Assembly: GCA_946405565.1 (NCBI GenBank)
Contig: CAMJHU010000131.1
Location: 1 to 6,303 of the forward strand
Source of the DNA: an uncultured Clostridia bacterium
Lineage (GTDB): Bacteria; Bacillota; Clostridia; Oscillospirales; Acutalibacteraceae
Reading direction: 5' to 3'
Length of the DNA stretch: 6,303 nt
Positions 1 to 5,910 of this stretch are shown here, piece by piece. Under the pieces are notes generated by a model, which did not search any database, was not told the origin of the DNA, and was given only the letters and a program-made list of their open reading frames with translations. Within the stretch, counting starts at the first letter, position 1. Each line of letters opens with the position of its first letter. A program made the position numbers and the translations under genes.

Positions 1-53
1 CTGAACTTATTAAAGATATAAATACCGCAGCCTTTTTATTAAAAGATCAAATA

Positions 54-971
54 TCATATGATAAAATATTCATTGTGGGAGCCGTCGATAGAACGGGCGA
101 TTTCCAGTTCCGCAAAGGACTTGATCGGCGGTTTTCTGCCGGATTTATCCGAAGCAGTGTATTTCGGAACCGGAACGGGCAGCGGCTGCACTTCTTCTCC
201 GTCGGTATCCTCCTGAATGGGAACGTACATTGTACCGTCGGCATTCATTTCGACTTTCATCATTTTGTCTTCGAACACTTTGAAGGCATAGGTGGTTCGC
301 AGGAAGGCATTGGCAGAGCATCCCGTAATGAGCAGTACAAGGGCAAACAATACAATTTCCGCCAGCAGGGAGGTATTCCGCCGGTCGGCAATGACTGCCG
401 ACCAACCGCCGCAGCGGAGGATAAAGAAGACGGCGCCCGCCGCCACGGCAATGGCTGTGAGAATGCTGCACGCGGTAAATACGCGGGCGCCGTGACGGGA
501 AATAACGTTGGACAGACAGCTTTTGACGGTGGAGAGATACATTACCGCGCAAAAGCTGACAAATGAAAGGAAGAAGAGCAGCATTCCGACAATACCGAGC
601 GGCATACCCGAAATGTGAACAATCCGATCGAGCGGAATGCCGACGGAGGCTGCCGCTGTGTGGATATCCTCCTCCACCGGAGAATATCGCAATGCTAAAA
701 ATCCCATGATGCTCAGCCCCAGTCCCGCGAAGAAGGAGACAAACGACAATATCGCAAACGGAATCTGCAGCAGCGAACAGCCTAAAGGCTGTCCCGCCAT
801 ATAAAAAGCGCAGAGCAGCGTCATGAGTACGAGAACGACGCCCTCCGCGGTGCCTGCCGCTCCGGGAATGCCGGTGAAAGCCACCACGCCCATCGTAATC
901 AGCAGCAACAGACGTGCGATGTTAAAAATACTGCGGCAGTGTTTTTTGGTGAAATATGCAATAGTATCCAT
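54..971 (-). CDS. Six-segment membrane protein of unknown function
   Basis: A 305-residue integral membrane protein that I do not recognise as a named family. Hydrophobic segments are visible at about residues 18-36, 42-60, 67-94, 121-146, 163-185 and 201-222. They are followed by an ~80-residue polar tail, probably cytoplasmic, with an acidic patch (EDTDGEE, 254-260) and a Pro/Val run (PLPVPVP, 263-269). The hexapeptide LSFVSF occurs in segment 3 (75-80) and again in segment 4 (135-140), which hints at an internal duplication or a helix-packing motif. No catalytic motif or signal peptide is apparent. The start is the ATG at 971, preceded by a purine-rich AAAGGTGG about 13 nt upstream, a rather distant site. 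The gene lies 26 nt behind the zinc-ribbon membrane protein gene on the same strand, with no promoter or terminator visible between, so the two are probably co-transcribed. The gene call is firm; any function is open. Confidence 0.8.
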   Translation of the reverse strand: MDTIAYFTKKHCRSIFNIARLLLLITMGVVAFTGIPGAAGTAEGVVLVLMTLLCAFYMAGQPLGCSLLQIPFAILSFVSFFAGLGLSIMGFLALRYSPVEEDIHTAAASVGIPLDRIVHISGMPLGIVGMLLFFLSFVSFCAVMYLSTVKSCLSNVISRHGARVFTACSILTAIAVAAGAVFFILRCGGWSAVIADRRNTSLLAEIVLFALVLLITGCSANAFLRTTYAFKVFEDKMMKVEMNADGTMYVPIQEDTDGEEVQPLPVPVPKYTASDKSGRKPPIKSFAELEIARSIDGSHNEYFII

Positions 972-997
972 GAAAATGGGTCAACCACCTTTCCGAA

Positions 998-1735
998 TTA
1001 GAAGATCAGCGTGGAAAAAATCAGAGAAAAGAGCGCGATGACCAGCTCGCCCACAAAGACCATGAGAATGAACAGCCAGAAGGGACTTCGCTTGAATTCG
1101 GACGCCTTCTGCAGTCCGAAATAGTACATAATGACGCCTGCCGCAAATCCGATCAGCAGTATGCCGGCTCCCAGCGCCCCGGAAATCAGCAATAAGGGCA
1201 GCGCGATGAGCGAACAAACCGACAGCGGTAAGGTGGCAAAGGTGGAGATATTGAGCGCCTGTGTGAAAGTGGGGCGTTCTTCTGCCAGCACGAAGATCAT
1301 TGCGGTCATGAGTGTGATAACGGCGATGGTCACCAGTGACATGCCGACGGAAAAGGCAAAGATTTCCGTAAACGCAGGCATCATGTGTTCGGGTAGGGGA
1401 GCGCCGTTGCCGGCTTCCGCCATCATTTGCACCGTACCCTTGTCCAGCACGCCGCGGAGCGCTTCGGGAGGCAGGGAGGTAAACATACTCATCTGGGCGA
1501 TAATAGTGGTGATCAGATACAATGCGCCGAACGTGACCCATACCGATGCAGAGCGGGAACGGGCGGCACGCTCTATTGCGCTCAAGGGAGATTCGGATAG
1601 CAGGGCTTTGAGACAGCCTAGAACGTCGGATGTCTCTTTGACTTCGGGTGCGATTTTTGCTTCGCTGACGCCGCCGCAGTTGGGACACTGACCGTTGTCA
1701 TTTAGTCGCCCGCCGCAGTTTGCGCAATAGCTCAT
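998..1735 (-). CDS. Zinc-ribbon, Yip1-like multispanning membrane protein
   Basis: A 245-residue protein starting with a short zinc ribbon. The cysteine pairs C4xxC7 and C17xxC20, each followed by Gly-Gly, form the CxxC-x9-CxxC pattern seen at the N-terminus of many Firmicutes membrane proteins. A linker (about 25-60) leads to hydrophobic segments at about 64-84, 122-150, 163-183, 186-206 and 219-244. This five-segment arrangement with an N-terminal soluble part resembles the Yip1/YIF1-like superfamily; that is inferred from topology, not from a diagnostic motif. Bacterial members have no agreed function and are usually described as zinc-ribbon domain-containing or Yip1-family proteins. The start ATG at 1735 has an AGAGGG site 9 nt upstream and lies downstream of a good promoter (1775-1803). 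It is the first gene of a probable two-gene operon with the six-segment protein behind it; the two may act together in the membrane. Confidence 0.85.
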   Translation of the reverse strand: MSYCANCGGRLNDNGQCPNCGGVSEAKIAPEVKETSDVLGCLKALLSESPLSAIERAARSRSASVWVTFGALYLITTIIAQMSMFTSLPPEALRGVLDKGTVQMMAEAGNGAPLPEHMMPAFTEIFAFSVGMSLVTIAVITLMTAMIFVLAEERPTFTQALNISTFATLPLSVCSLIALPLLLISGALGAGILLIGFAAGVIMYYFGLQKASEFKRSPFWLFILMVFVGELVIALFSLIFSTLIF

Positions 1736-1757
1736 GGTAAAAAACCCTCTTTCGGAC

Positions 1758-1782
1758 AGTATATACTAACGGTAATTTTACC
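1758..1782. repeat. Two palindromes over the -10/start region of the zinc-ribbon operon
   Basis: AGTATATACT at 1758-1767 is a perfect 10-bp palindrome. GGTAA-TT-TTACC at 1771-1782 is a 5-bp inverted repeat with a 2-nt centre that contains the -10 box. Their place over the -10 box and predicted start site is where repressors often bind, but AT-rich promoter DNA can also produce such symmetry by chance. Confidence 0.4.
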
Positions 1783-1803
1783 ATATACAGACTGAAAAGG
1801 CAA
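1775..1803 (-). promoter_or_regulatory. SigA-type promoter of the zinc-ribbon membrane operon
   Basis: Read on the minus strand, a -35 box TTGCCT (1803-1798) and a -10 box TAAAAT (1780-1775) are separated by exactly 17 nt. Transcription should begin near 1768, giving a short leader before the ATG at 1735. The -10 box lies inside an inverted repeat (1771-1782), and a 10-bp palindrome sits at the predicted start point. Both are possible operator sites. Confidence 0.7.
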
Positions 1804-1892
1804 TATGTTTTGGCAAAAAAACTGAAAAATCTCGATGAAGGCAGTCAGGCTTTCTGCCGAAACGGATTTCTTCGGTCATCTGATTATTTTAC

Positions 1893-1921
1893 TTGCAAAA
1901 GGCACAGGCATGAGGTATAAT
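1893..1921 (+). promoter_or_regulatory. SigA-type promoter of the SUKH-like/VanW unit
   Basis: A -35 box TTGCAA (1893-1898), a 17-nt spacer, and a perfect TATAAT -10 box (1916-1921). The start point should be near 1928, giving a leader of about 75 nt before the ATG at 2003. This is one of the best promoters in the window and is divergent from the zinc-ribbon operon promoter about 90 bp to the left. It probably drives both plus-strand genes, as no terminator is visible between them. Confidence 0.8.
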
Positions 1922-2002
1922 ACAATTTATGACTGCACCGATAGCCGAACCCTAAATGGGTATATCATGCCGCAACCCGTTTCGGAAGGAGAATGACACG
2001 AT

Positions 2003-2515
2003 ATGAATGCACAGGATTTTCGCAACCGATGGCAGGAGCCGCTGGTACAGTACACGCTTGCCTCGCCCGCGGCGCAGGGATTGAGCGACGATGTGCGGGA
2101 AATGCTGACCCGGATCGGTCTTCCGGCTTCCGCCGAACCGTGGCTTTTTTTCGGAGAGACCGATCAGACTTCCGACCCGGCATATTACCCCATCGGACAG
2201 CTTCCCAACGGCAGCGTGATCTGCGTCGAAACCGCAACCGACCGCATTGTCATTGACGACGGGACGGAAGGCGAAGCGCCGTGGCTGCTCAATTCCTCGC
2301 TGGAAGCGCTCTATGAAAGCATCATTCTCTACGACGCGTTTATCCGGGAAGTATCGCGCCGCAACCCCTGTTATTCCGTGGATTATAAAATACCCGAAGG
2401 TATGCTGAAGAAACTCACTGATGATCTGACGGACTGCGATCCTGACGGCTTTGCGGGGGAGGGCTTCTGGTTCAATGCCGTCCGGGCGCTGGATGACAGC
2501 GACGGTATGGAATAA
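2003..2515 (+). CDS. SUKH-like (SMI1/KNR4-type, SUKH-4-like) protein
   Basis: A 170-residue soluble, acidic protein with no signal peptide or membrane segment. It has features of the SUKH superfamily, most like SUKH-4: a helix leading into IGLP (38-41), then a strand ending in LFF (48-50), the PIGQLPNGSVICVE stretch (63-76), a second strand with charged turns (RIVIDDGTEG, 81-90), and LNSSLEALYESIILY (96-110), which matches the hydrophobic helix near the family's C-terminal part. Many SUKH proteins neutralise polymorphic toxins, while others are housekeeping genes of unknown role. No toxin gene is adjacent, so an immunity role is only inferred. The ATG at 2003 is preceded by AAGGAG (1986-1991), 11 nt away; the ATG at 1993 is in another frame and too close to that site. 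The VanW-family gene follows after 43 nt. The family call rests on pattern similarity by eye. Confidence 0.7.
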   Translation: MNAQDFRNRWQEPLVQYTLASPAAQGLSDDVREMLTRIGLPASAEPWLFFGETDQTSDPAYYPIGQLPNGSVICVETATDRIVIDDGTEGEAPWLLNSSLEALYESIILYDAFIREVSRRNPCYSVDYKIPEGMLKKLTDDLTDCDPDGFAGEGFWFNAVRALDDSDGME

Positions 2516-2544
2516 AATGCTTTTTCGTTCAGAATAAACTAAAA

Positions 2545-2561
2545 AGAAGGTATGGTTCTTG
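2545..2561 (+). promoter_or_regulatory. Shine-Dalgarno site that fixes a TTG start
   Basis: AGAAGG at 2545-2550 stands 8 nt before TTG at 2559, the ideal distance. Upstream in this frame there is a stop at 2535-2537 and no other start codon. The first in-frame ATG, codon 26, has no Shine-Dalgarno site in front. An ATG at 2552 is only 1 nt from the site, in another frame, and opens a 5-codon reading frame that stops at 2569, overlapping the real start. Confidence 0.7.
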
Positions 2562-4199
2562 TCTTCTAATCCTCATCGGCAGCGCGGCACGACCGCTCGT
2601 ACCGCTTCGTCCCGCCGTGGCGCGTCCCGTTCCATGAAATACGCATCCGAACCTGCGCCGCCGCCCCGTGAGCAGCCGCATTCGGGACGGTTCTTTTCCG
2701 GTTCGGCACTGCTGGCAACCATCGGCTTCGGCGTGGTATTCTTTGTCTTTGCCGTGACGCTCACGCCCGTGAAGGTCACCAATTCCATCGCCCACATGAC
2801 GCCCGAAACCGTCGCGCTTGCCATGCAGCCGGCAGTGGGGCGGCGGCTTGCCGACCGCAGCTTTACGCTGCTGGTGGAGGGAAAGGAGAGCCGGTTCCGG
2901 CTGGGAGATTATGATTTTACCGCTTCTCCCGCCGCGAGCGGCAGTTCCGAAACGGTGTCATACAAGGATTCCCACGGCAAAACCAAAGAAAAGGTCATTA
3001 CCACCGTCGATAATCTCTGCTTCAACGAAACCGCCGTGCGGCAGTTTATCAATGATCTCGCCAAAGAATACGGCACGCCTATGATTGAGCCGCATTATAC
3101 GATTGAGGGCGATACGCTTACGGTTTTCAAAGGAACCGACGGCGTGGGCATAAAATTTACCGACCTGATCGCTGCCGTGGTGCAGCGCATCCAGACTGGC
3201 GACGACAGCCCCATCGAATTGCAGGTGGATACCCTGACCGCACCGGCTGTGGATATGGACAAAATATATGAGGAAGTCAGATGTGAACCTGCCAACGCGG
3301 ATTTTACCATTGATTCCGCCGGCAATCCCAAATTTACCGCCGACATTGTAGGAAAGGATTTTGATCTGGCGGCGGCACGTCAGACCGTGGCGGAAGACAG
3401 CGATAAATGGAAAATCAAGCTCACGCTCACTTATCCCGAACTCGATCTCAAAACCGTGCGGGCGCCTTTCTGTTTGGACGAGCTGTCCTTCTGCACGACT
3501 TCCTACACCGGTTCTTCCAATGAGCGTGCGCACAATGTGGAACAGGCTGCCCGCAATATCAATACCTACGGGGATTTTACGGACGGCTATATTCTCCAGC
3601 CCGGCGAGGAATTTTCCTTCAACGGCGTGGTGGGCAAGCGCACGGCGGAAAACGGTTTCATGAAGGCGCCGGTCTACATTTCGACCGGTTCCACGGAGGA
3701 TTACGGCGGCGGCATCTGTCAGGTTTCCACCACGCTCTACTGTGCCGCGCTGTATGCCAATCTCGACATTACCGAACGTCACAATCATCTCTATGTCATT
3801 CACTACTGGCCGACCGAGGGATGTGACGCGACCGTCGACTGGGGACATCTCGATTTTAAGTTCCGCAATAATAAGGAATATCCCATCAAGATCACCTTCT
3901 CGTGGGAAAAGCGCAAGCTGACGGCGACCATTTCCGGCACCGAGGACGGCATTACCGCCAAGATGTCCAGTGAAGTGACCGATAAGGTACCCTATCAGGT
4001 GCATTATAAACACCCCAATACCGAACATCCCAACGGTTCATCCTCCGGCGGCGACCGGGGTATGACGGTCAAGGTCTGGCGCACGGTGTATCAGAACGGC
4101 GAGCGGGTCAGTAAGGAAGAGGAATCCAACAATCTCTACAACCCTCTCGACAAGACCGTTTATACATCCGAACTGCCCGAAGGCGCGGAATATGAATAA
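2559..4199 (+). CDS. VanW-family envelope protein with peptidoglycan-binding-like region
   Basis: A 546-residue membrane-anchored protein. A Ser/Arg/Pro-rich cytoplasmic tail (1-45) precedes one transmembrane helix (about 49-69); the rest should face outside. Residues about 150-300 look like the PG_binding_4-type region that usually precedes VanW domains, including FNETAVRQFINDLAKEYGTP (155-174) and KGTDGVGIKF (191-200). The VanW domain covers about 310-450, with QPGEEFSFN (347-355), the GGGICQVSTTLY core (383-394) and DATVDWGHLDFKFRNN (423-438). The C-terminal stretch (about 500-535, VKVWRTVYQNGERVSKE) resembles the G5-like tail common in these proteins. VanW is named after a gene in vancomycin-resistance clusters, but its biochemical role is unknown and most members are not linked to resistance. 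There is no van cluster here. Translation starts at TTG. The gene ends 20 nt before a strong terminator and probably shares the promoter at 1893-1921 with the SUKH-like gene. Confidence 0.92.
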   Translation: MSSNPHRQRGTTARTASSRRGASRSMKYASEPAPPPREQPHSGRFFSGSALLATIGFGVVFFVFAVTLTPVKVTNSIAHMTPETVALAMQPAVGRRLADRSFTLLVEGKESRFRLGDYDFTASPAASGSSETVSYKDSHGKTKEKVITTVDNLCFNETAVRQFINDLAKEYGTPMIEPHYTIEGDTLTVFKGTDGVGIKFTDLIAAVVQRIQTGDDSPIELQVDTLTAPAVDMDKIYEEVRCEPANADFTIDSAGNPKFTADIVGKDFDLAAARQTVAEDSDKWKIKLTLTYPELDLKTVRAPFCLDELSFCTTSYTGSSNERAHNVEQAARNINTYGDFTDGYILQPGEEFSFNGVVGKRTAENGFMKAPVYISTGSTEDYGGGICQVSTTLYCAALYANLDITERHNHLYVIHYWPTEGCDATVDWGHLDFKFRNNKEYPIKITFSWEKRKLTATISGTEDGITAKMSSEVTDKVPYQVHYKHPNTEHPNGSSSGGDRGMTVKVWRTVYQNGERVSKEEESNNLYNPLDKTVYTSELPEGAEYE

Positions 4200-4219
4200 A
4201 TCCCTAGCAAACAGAAAAA

Positions 4220-4260
4220 ACCGGGAAAGAGGATTATTGTCCTGTTTCCCGGTCTTTTTT
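4220..4260. terminator. Bidirectional intrinsic terminator between VanW gene and tyrS
   Basis: ACCGGGAAA (4220-4228) pairs perfectly with TTTCCCGGT (4245-4253). After one G/G mismatch, AGGA (4230-4233) pairs with TCCT (4240-4243), leaving a 6-nt loop. Six Ts follow on the plus strand (4255-4260). On the minus strand the A-run at 4215-4220 reads as six Ts. It therefore serves both converging genes, 20 nt after the VanW gene stop and about 30 nt after the tyrS stop. Confidence 0.92.
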
Positions 4261-4282
4261 CTATGGTGGTTATCTGAAAAAA

Positions 4283-5515
4283 TTATGCGTTGAAGATGGC
4301 TTTGTGGAACACTTTCTTTCCTTTTTTGATGACGACATAGCCCTTTTCGGCGAAATCCGATGTGGAAACCGTTGCCTTGGGGTCGGTCACTTTTGAGTCG
4401 TTGATAGATACACCGCCCTGCTCCACCAAGCGCCTCGCCTCGCCGTTGGATTTGCACAGTCCGCAGCGCACCATAAGATGCAGCACGCCGATAGCGCCGT
4501 CGGTGAAGTCGGCTGCTTCGAGCTGGGTGGAAGGCATATTCTCACTGTCGCCGCCTGAAACAAAAATCGCTTTGGCGGCAGCCATCGCCTTGTCCGCCTC
4601 TTCCTTACCGTGAACCAGCGTGGTCAGCTCATAGGCGAGGATTTCCTTTGCGCGGTTGAGCTGACTGCCCTCCCAGTCGTTCATTTTGTCGATTTCCTCC
4701 AGCGGCAGGAAGGTCAGCATACGGATACATTTCAGCACGTCAGCGTCATCCACATTGCGCCAGTACTGGAAGAACTCGTAGGGGGAGGTCTTTTCGGGGT
4801 CGAGCCAGACAGCGCCCTTGGCGGTTTTGCCCATTTTCTTGCCCTCGGAATTGAGCAGCAGGGTGATGGTCATGGCATGGGCGTCCTTGCCGAGCTTGCG
4901 GCGGATGAGTTCGGTGCCGCCCAGCATATTCGACCACTGATCGTCGCCGCCGAACTGCATATTGCAGCCGTACTCCTGGAAAAGGTGATAGAAGTCATAG
5001 CTCTGCATGATCATGTAGTTAAACTCTAAAAAGCTCAGACCCTTTTCCATGCGCTGTTTGTAGCACTCGGCGCGGAGCATATTGTTGACCGAGAAGCAGG
5101 CGCCCACTTCGCGCAGCAGCTCAATGTAATTGAGATCGAGCAGCCAGTCCTTGTTGTCCACCAGCAGGGCTTTTCCCTCGCCGAAGTCGATGAAGCGGCT
5201 CATCTGCTTTTTGAAGCATTCGACGTTGTGCTGAATGGTTTCCACGGTCAGCACCTGCCGCAGATCACTCCGCCCGGAAGGGTCACCGATCATGCCGGTG
5301 CCGCCGCCGACGAGTGCGATGGGCTTGTTGCCCGCCATTTGCAGACGCTTCATCAGGCAGAGTGCCATAAAATGTCCCACATGCAGCGAATCGGCGGTGG
5401 GGTCGAAGCCGATGTAGAAGGTGGCCTTGCCATTGTTGATCAGGTTTTTAATTTCTTCCTCGTTGGTCACCTGCGCGATCAGACCGCGGGCAACCAGTTC
5501 CTCATAAATCTGCAT
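4283..5515 (-). CDS. tyrS: Tyrosyl-tRNA synthetase
   Basis: A 410-residue class I aminoacyl-tRNA synthetase that charges tRNA-Tyr with tyrosine in the cytoplasm. The Rossmann-fold catalytic domain has the HIGH-type motif HVGH (45-48) within GFDPTADSLHVGH. The tyrosine pocket residues are Y34 and, in the YMIMQSYD stretch, Y167, Q171 and D174. Also present are the GGDDQW segment (189-194) and the KMSKS-type motif KMGKT (227-231). The C-terminal S4-like RNA-binding domain covers about 343-408. The length is normal for the bacterial TyrRS form that carries an S4 tail, and no key motif is missing. The start ATG at 5515 has AAAGGAG (5534-5528) 12 nt upstream, a slightly long spacer. Expression is controlled by the tyrosine T-box leader directly upstream. 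The gene converges on the VanW-family gene with a shared terminator. Confidence 0.98.
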   Translation of the reverse strand: MQIYEELVARGLIAQVTNEEEIKNLINNGKATFYIGFDPTADSLHVGHFMALCLMKRLQMAGNKPIALVGGGTGMIGDPSGRSDLRQVLTVETIQHNVECFKKQMSRFIDFGEGKALLVDNKDWLLDLNYIELLREVGACFSVNNMLRAECYKQRMEKGLSFLEFNYMIMQSYDFYHLFQEYGCNMQFGGDDQWSNMLGGTELIRRKLGKDAHAMTITLLLNSEGKKMGKTAKGAVWLDPEKTSPYEFFQYWRNVDDADVLKCIRMLTFLPLEEIDKMNDWEGSQLNRAKEILAYELTTLVHGKEEADKAMAAAKAIFVSGGDSENMPSTQLEAADFTDGAIGVLHLMVRCGLCKSNGEARRLVEQGGVSINDSKVTDPKATVSTSDFAEKGYVVIKKGKKVFHKAIFNA

Positions 5516-5570
5516 TTTTTAATTATTCTCCTTTTTGAATTGAAAATTTAGCAGAGAATTTTGTGAGTGG

Positions 5571-5611
5571 AAAAGAAAAAGTCCTCTGCCATTGCAAAAA
5601 CGACAGAGGAC
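5571..5611 (-). terminator. Regulated intrinsic terminator of the tyrS T-box leader
   Basis: On the minus strand GTCCTCTGTC (5611-5602) pairs with GGCAGAGGAC (5590-5581). This is a 10-bp stem with one T-G wobble and an 11-nt loop, followed by TTTTTCTTTT (5580-5571). It should stop transcription when tRNA-Tyr is charged. It is also the only clear terminator downstream of ireB, so it may end ireB readthrough transcripts too. Confidence 0.93.
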
Positions 5612-5658
5612 GAAAATTCCGAATGATAGACGAAAAATCCGTGTTACCACCTCAATTT
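5606..5658 (-). promoter_or_regulatory. T-box sequence and antiterminator of the tyrS leader
   Basis: The conserved T-box begins at 5658 and includes GAGG (5653-5650), the 7-nt bulge TGGTAAC (5649-5643), and ACG (5642-5640). TGGT in the bulge can pair with the ACCA end of tRNA-Tyr. GAGG and ACG pair with CCTC (5609-5606) and CGT (5612-5610), forming the antiterminator. This 3' strand overlaps the 5' arm of the terminator, so the two structures exclude each other. Confidence 0.92.
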
Positions 5659-5701
5659 GCCCGCACCTCGCAGTGAGAGCCTTAGCGAGTGACAGGCAAA
5701 A

Positions 5702-5715
5702 CGCGGTATCACCCT
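5702..5715 (-). other. Near-perfect second T-box sequence with an altered tRNA-pairing base
   Basis: AGGGTGATACCGCG on the minus strand (5715-5702) differs at one position from the classic T-box form AGGGTGGTACCGCG: UGGN has become UGAU. That base would pair with C74 of the tRNA, so this copy should not hold the acceptor end. It lies between the IIA/B pseudoknot and Stem III, about 60 nt before the apparently working T-box, and has no terminator of its own. It may be a structural part of this T-box subtype rather than a duplicate. Confidence 0.5.
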
Positions 5716-5910
5716 GCGCTGTAACGTGCGCCCACGTCCGTGCCTACTTGCCGATCGGATATCATCCGCTTTCCGCACAGCGGCTCCGCAATGTATTTCA
5801 CCGTCCGACAGCACCGCCTTTCACCCAACGGCGGCTCTCTGGGGCTTGTCAGGGGGATCAGGAACACCCCCGGCGGTTACTTCTTTGCTTCACAGCCTTT
5901 AACAGACATT

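Larger units (their letters stand above)
5571..5904 (-). ncRNA. T-box leader (riboswitch) controlling tyrS, specifier UAC (Tyr)
   Basis: This element fills the 435-nt gap between tyrS and ireB. Reading the minus strand, Stem I runs from about 5897 to 5782. Basal pairs GGCT/AGCC (5897-5894/5785-5782) and GCAA/TTGC (5888-5885/5791-5788) lead to a specifier loop with AGTA (5881-5878) facing GAA-A-TAC (5799-5793). The codon TAC at 5795-5793 specifies tyrosine, matching the gene. Above it come ACCG/CGGT, a TGACA/TGTCG helix, the conserved AGAGAG (5840-5835), and a CCGCC/GGCGG apical stem with GGTG in its loop. ACGTG-GGCG-CACGT (5737-5724) with a downstream GCGC fits the Stem IIA/B pseudoknot. A long Stem III hairpin (5700-5656) leads into the T-box sequence. 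Uncharged tRNA-Tyr should pair with the specifier and the T-box bulge to let transcription continue into tyrS. Confidence 0.95.

Noticed and set aside
21..40. Possible terminator half (AATACCGCAGCCTTTTT) on the plus strand at the left edge
   Set aside because: A complementary arm would be needed on the left, and bases 1-20 do not supply it. It could only be judged with more sequence to the left.
981..1688. A 235-codon minus-strand frame overlapping the zinc-ribbon gene
   Set aside because: Its translation is rich in Arg and His with no membrane pattern or domain. The alternative frame has a clear zinc ribbon, membrane segments and a start placed behind a promoter and ribosome-binding site.
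2516..2558. Terminator between the SUKH-like and VanW genes
   Set aside because: The gap has a short T-run (2520-2525) but no hairpin in front of it.
2958..4028. A 356-codon open frame on the minus strand, opposite the VanW-family gene
   Set aside because: It lies entirely within the well-supported VanW gene. Its translation shows no recognisable domain and it has no good ribosome-binding site; it is a by-product of codon bias in the opposite strand.
2559..4199. Glycopeptide (vancomycin) resistance locus
   Set aside because: The VanW domain is widespread in Firmicutes outside resistance clusters. No ligase, dehydrogenase, dipeptidase or two-component genes accompany it here.
4610..5029. A 139-codon plus-strand frame inside tyrS
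   Set aside because: It is antisense to conserved tyrosyl-tRNA synthetase catalytic sequence, and no promoter or ribosome-binding site was seen.
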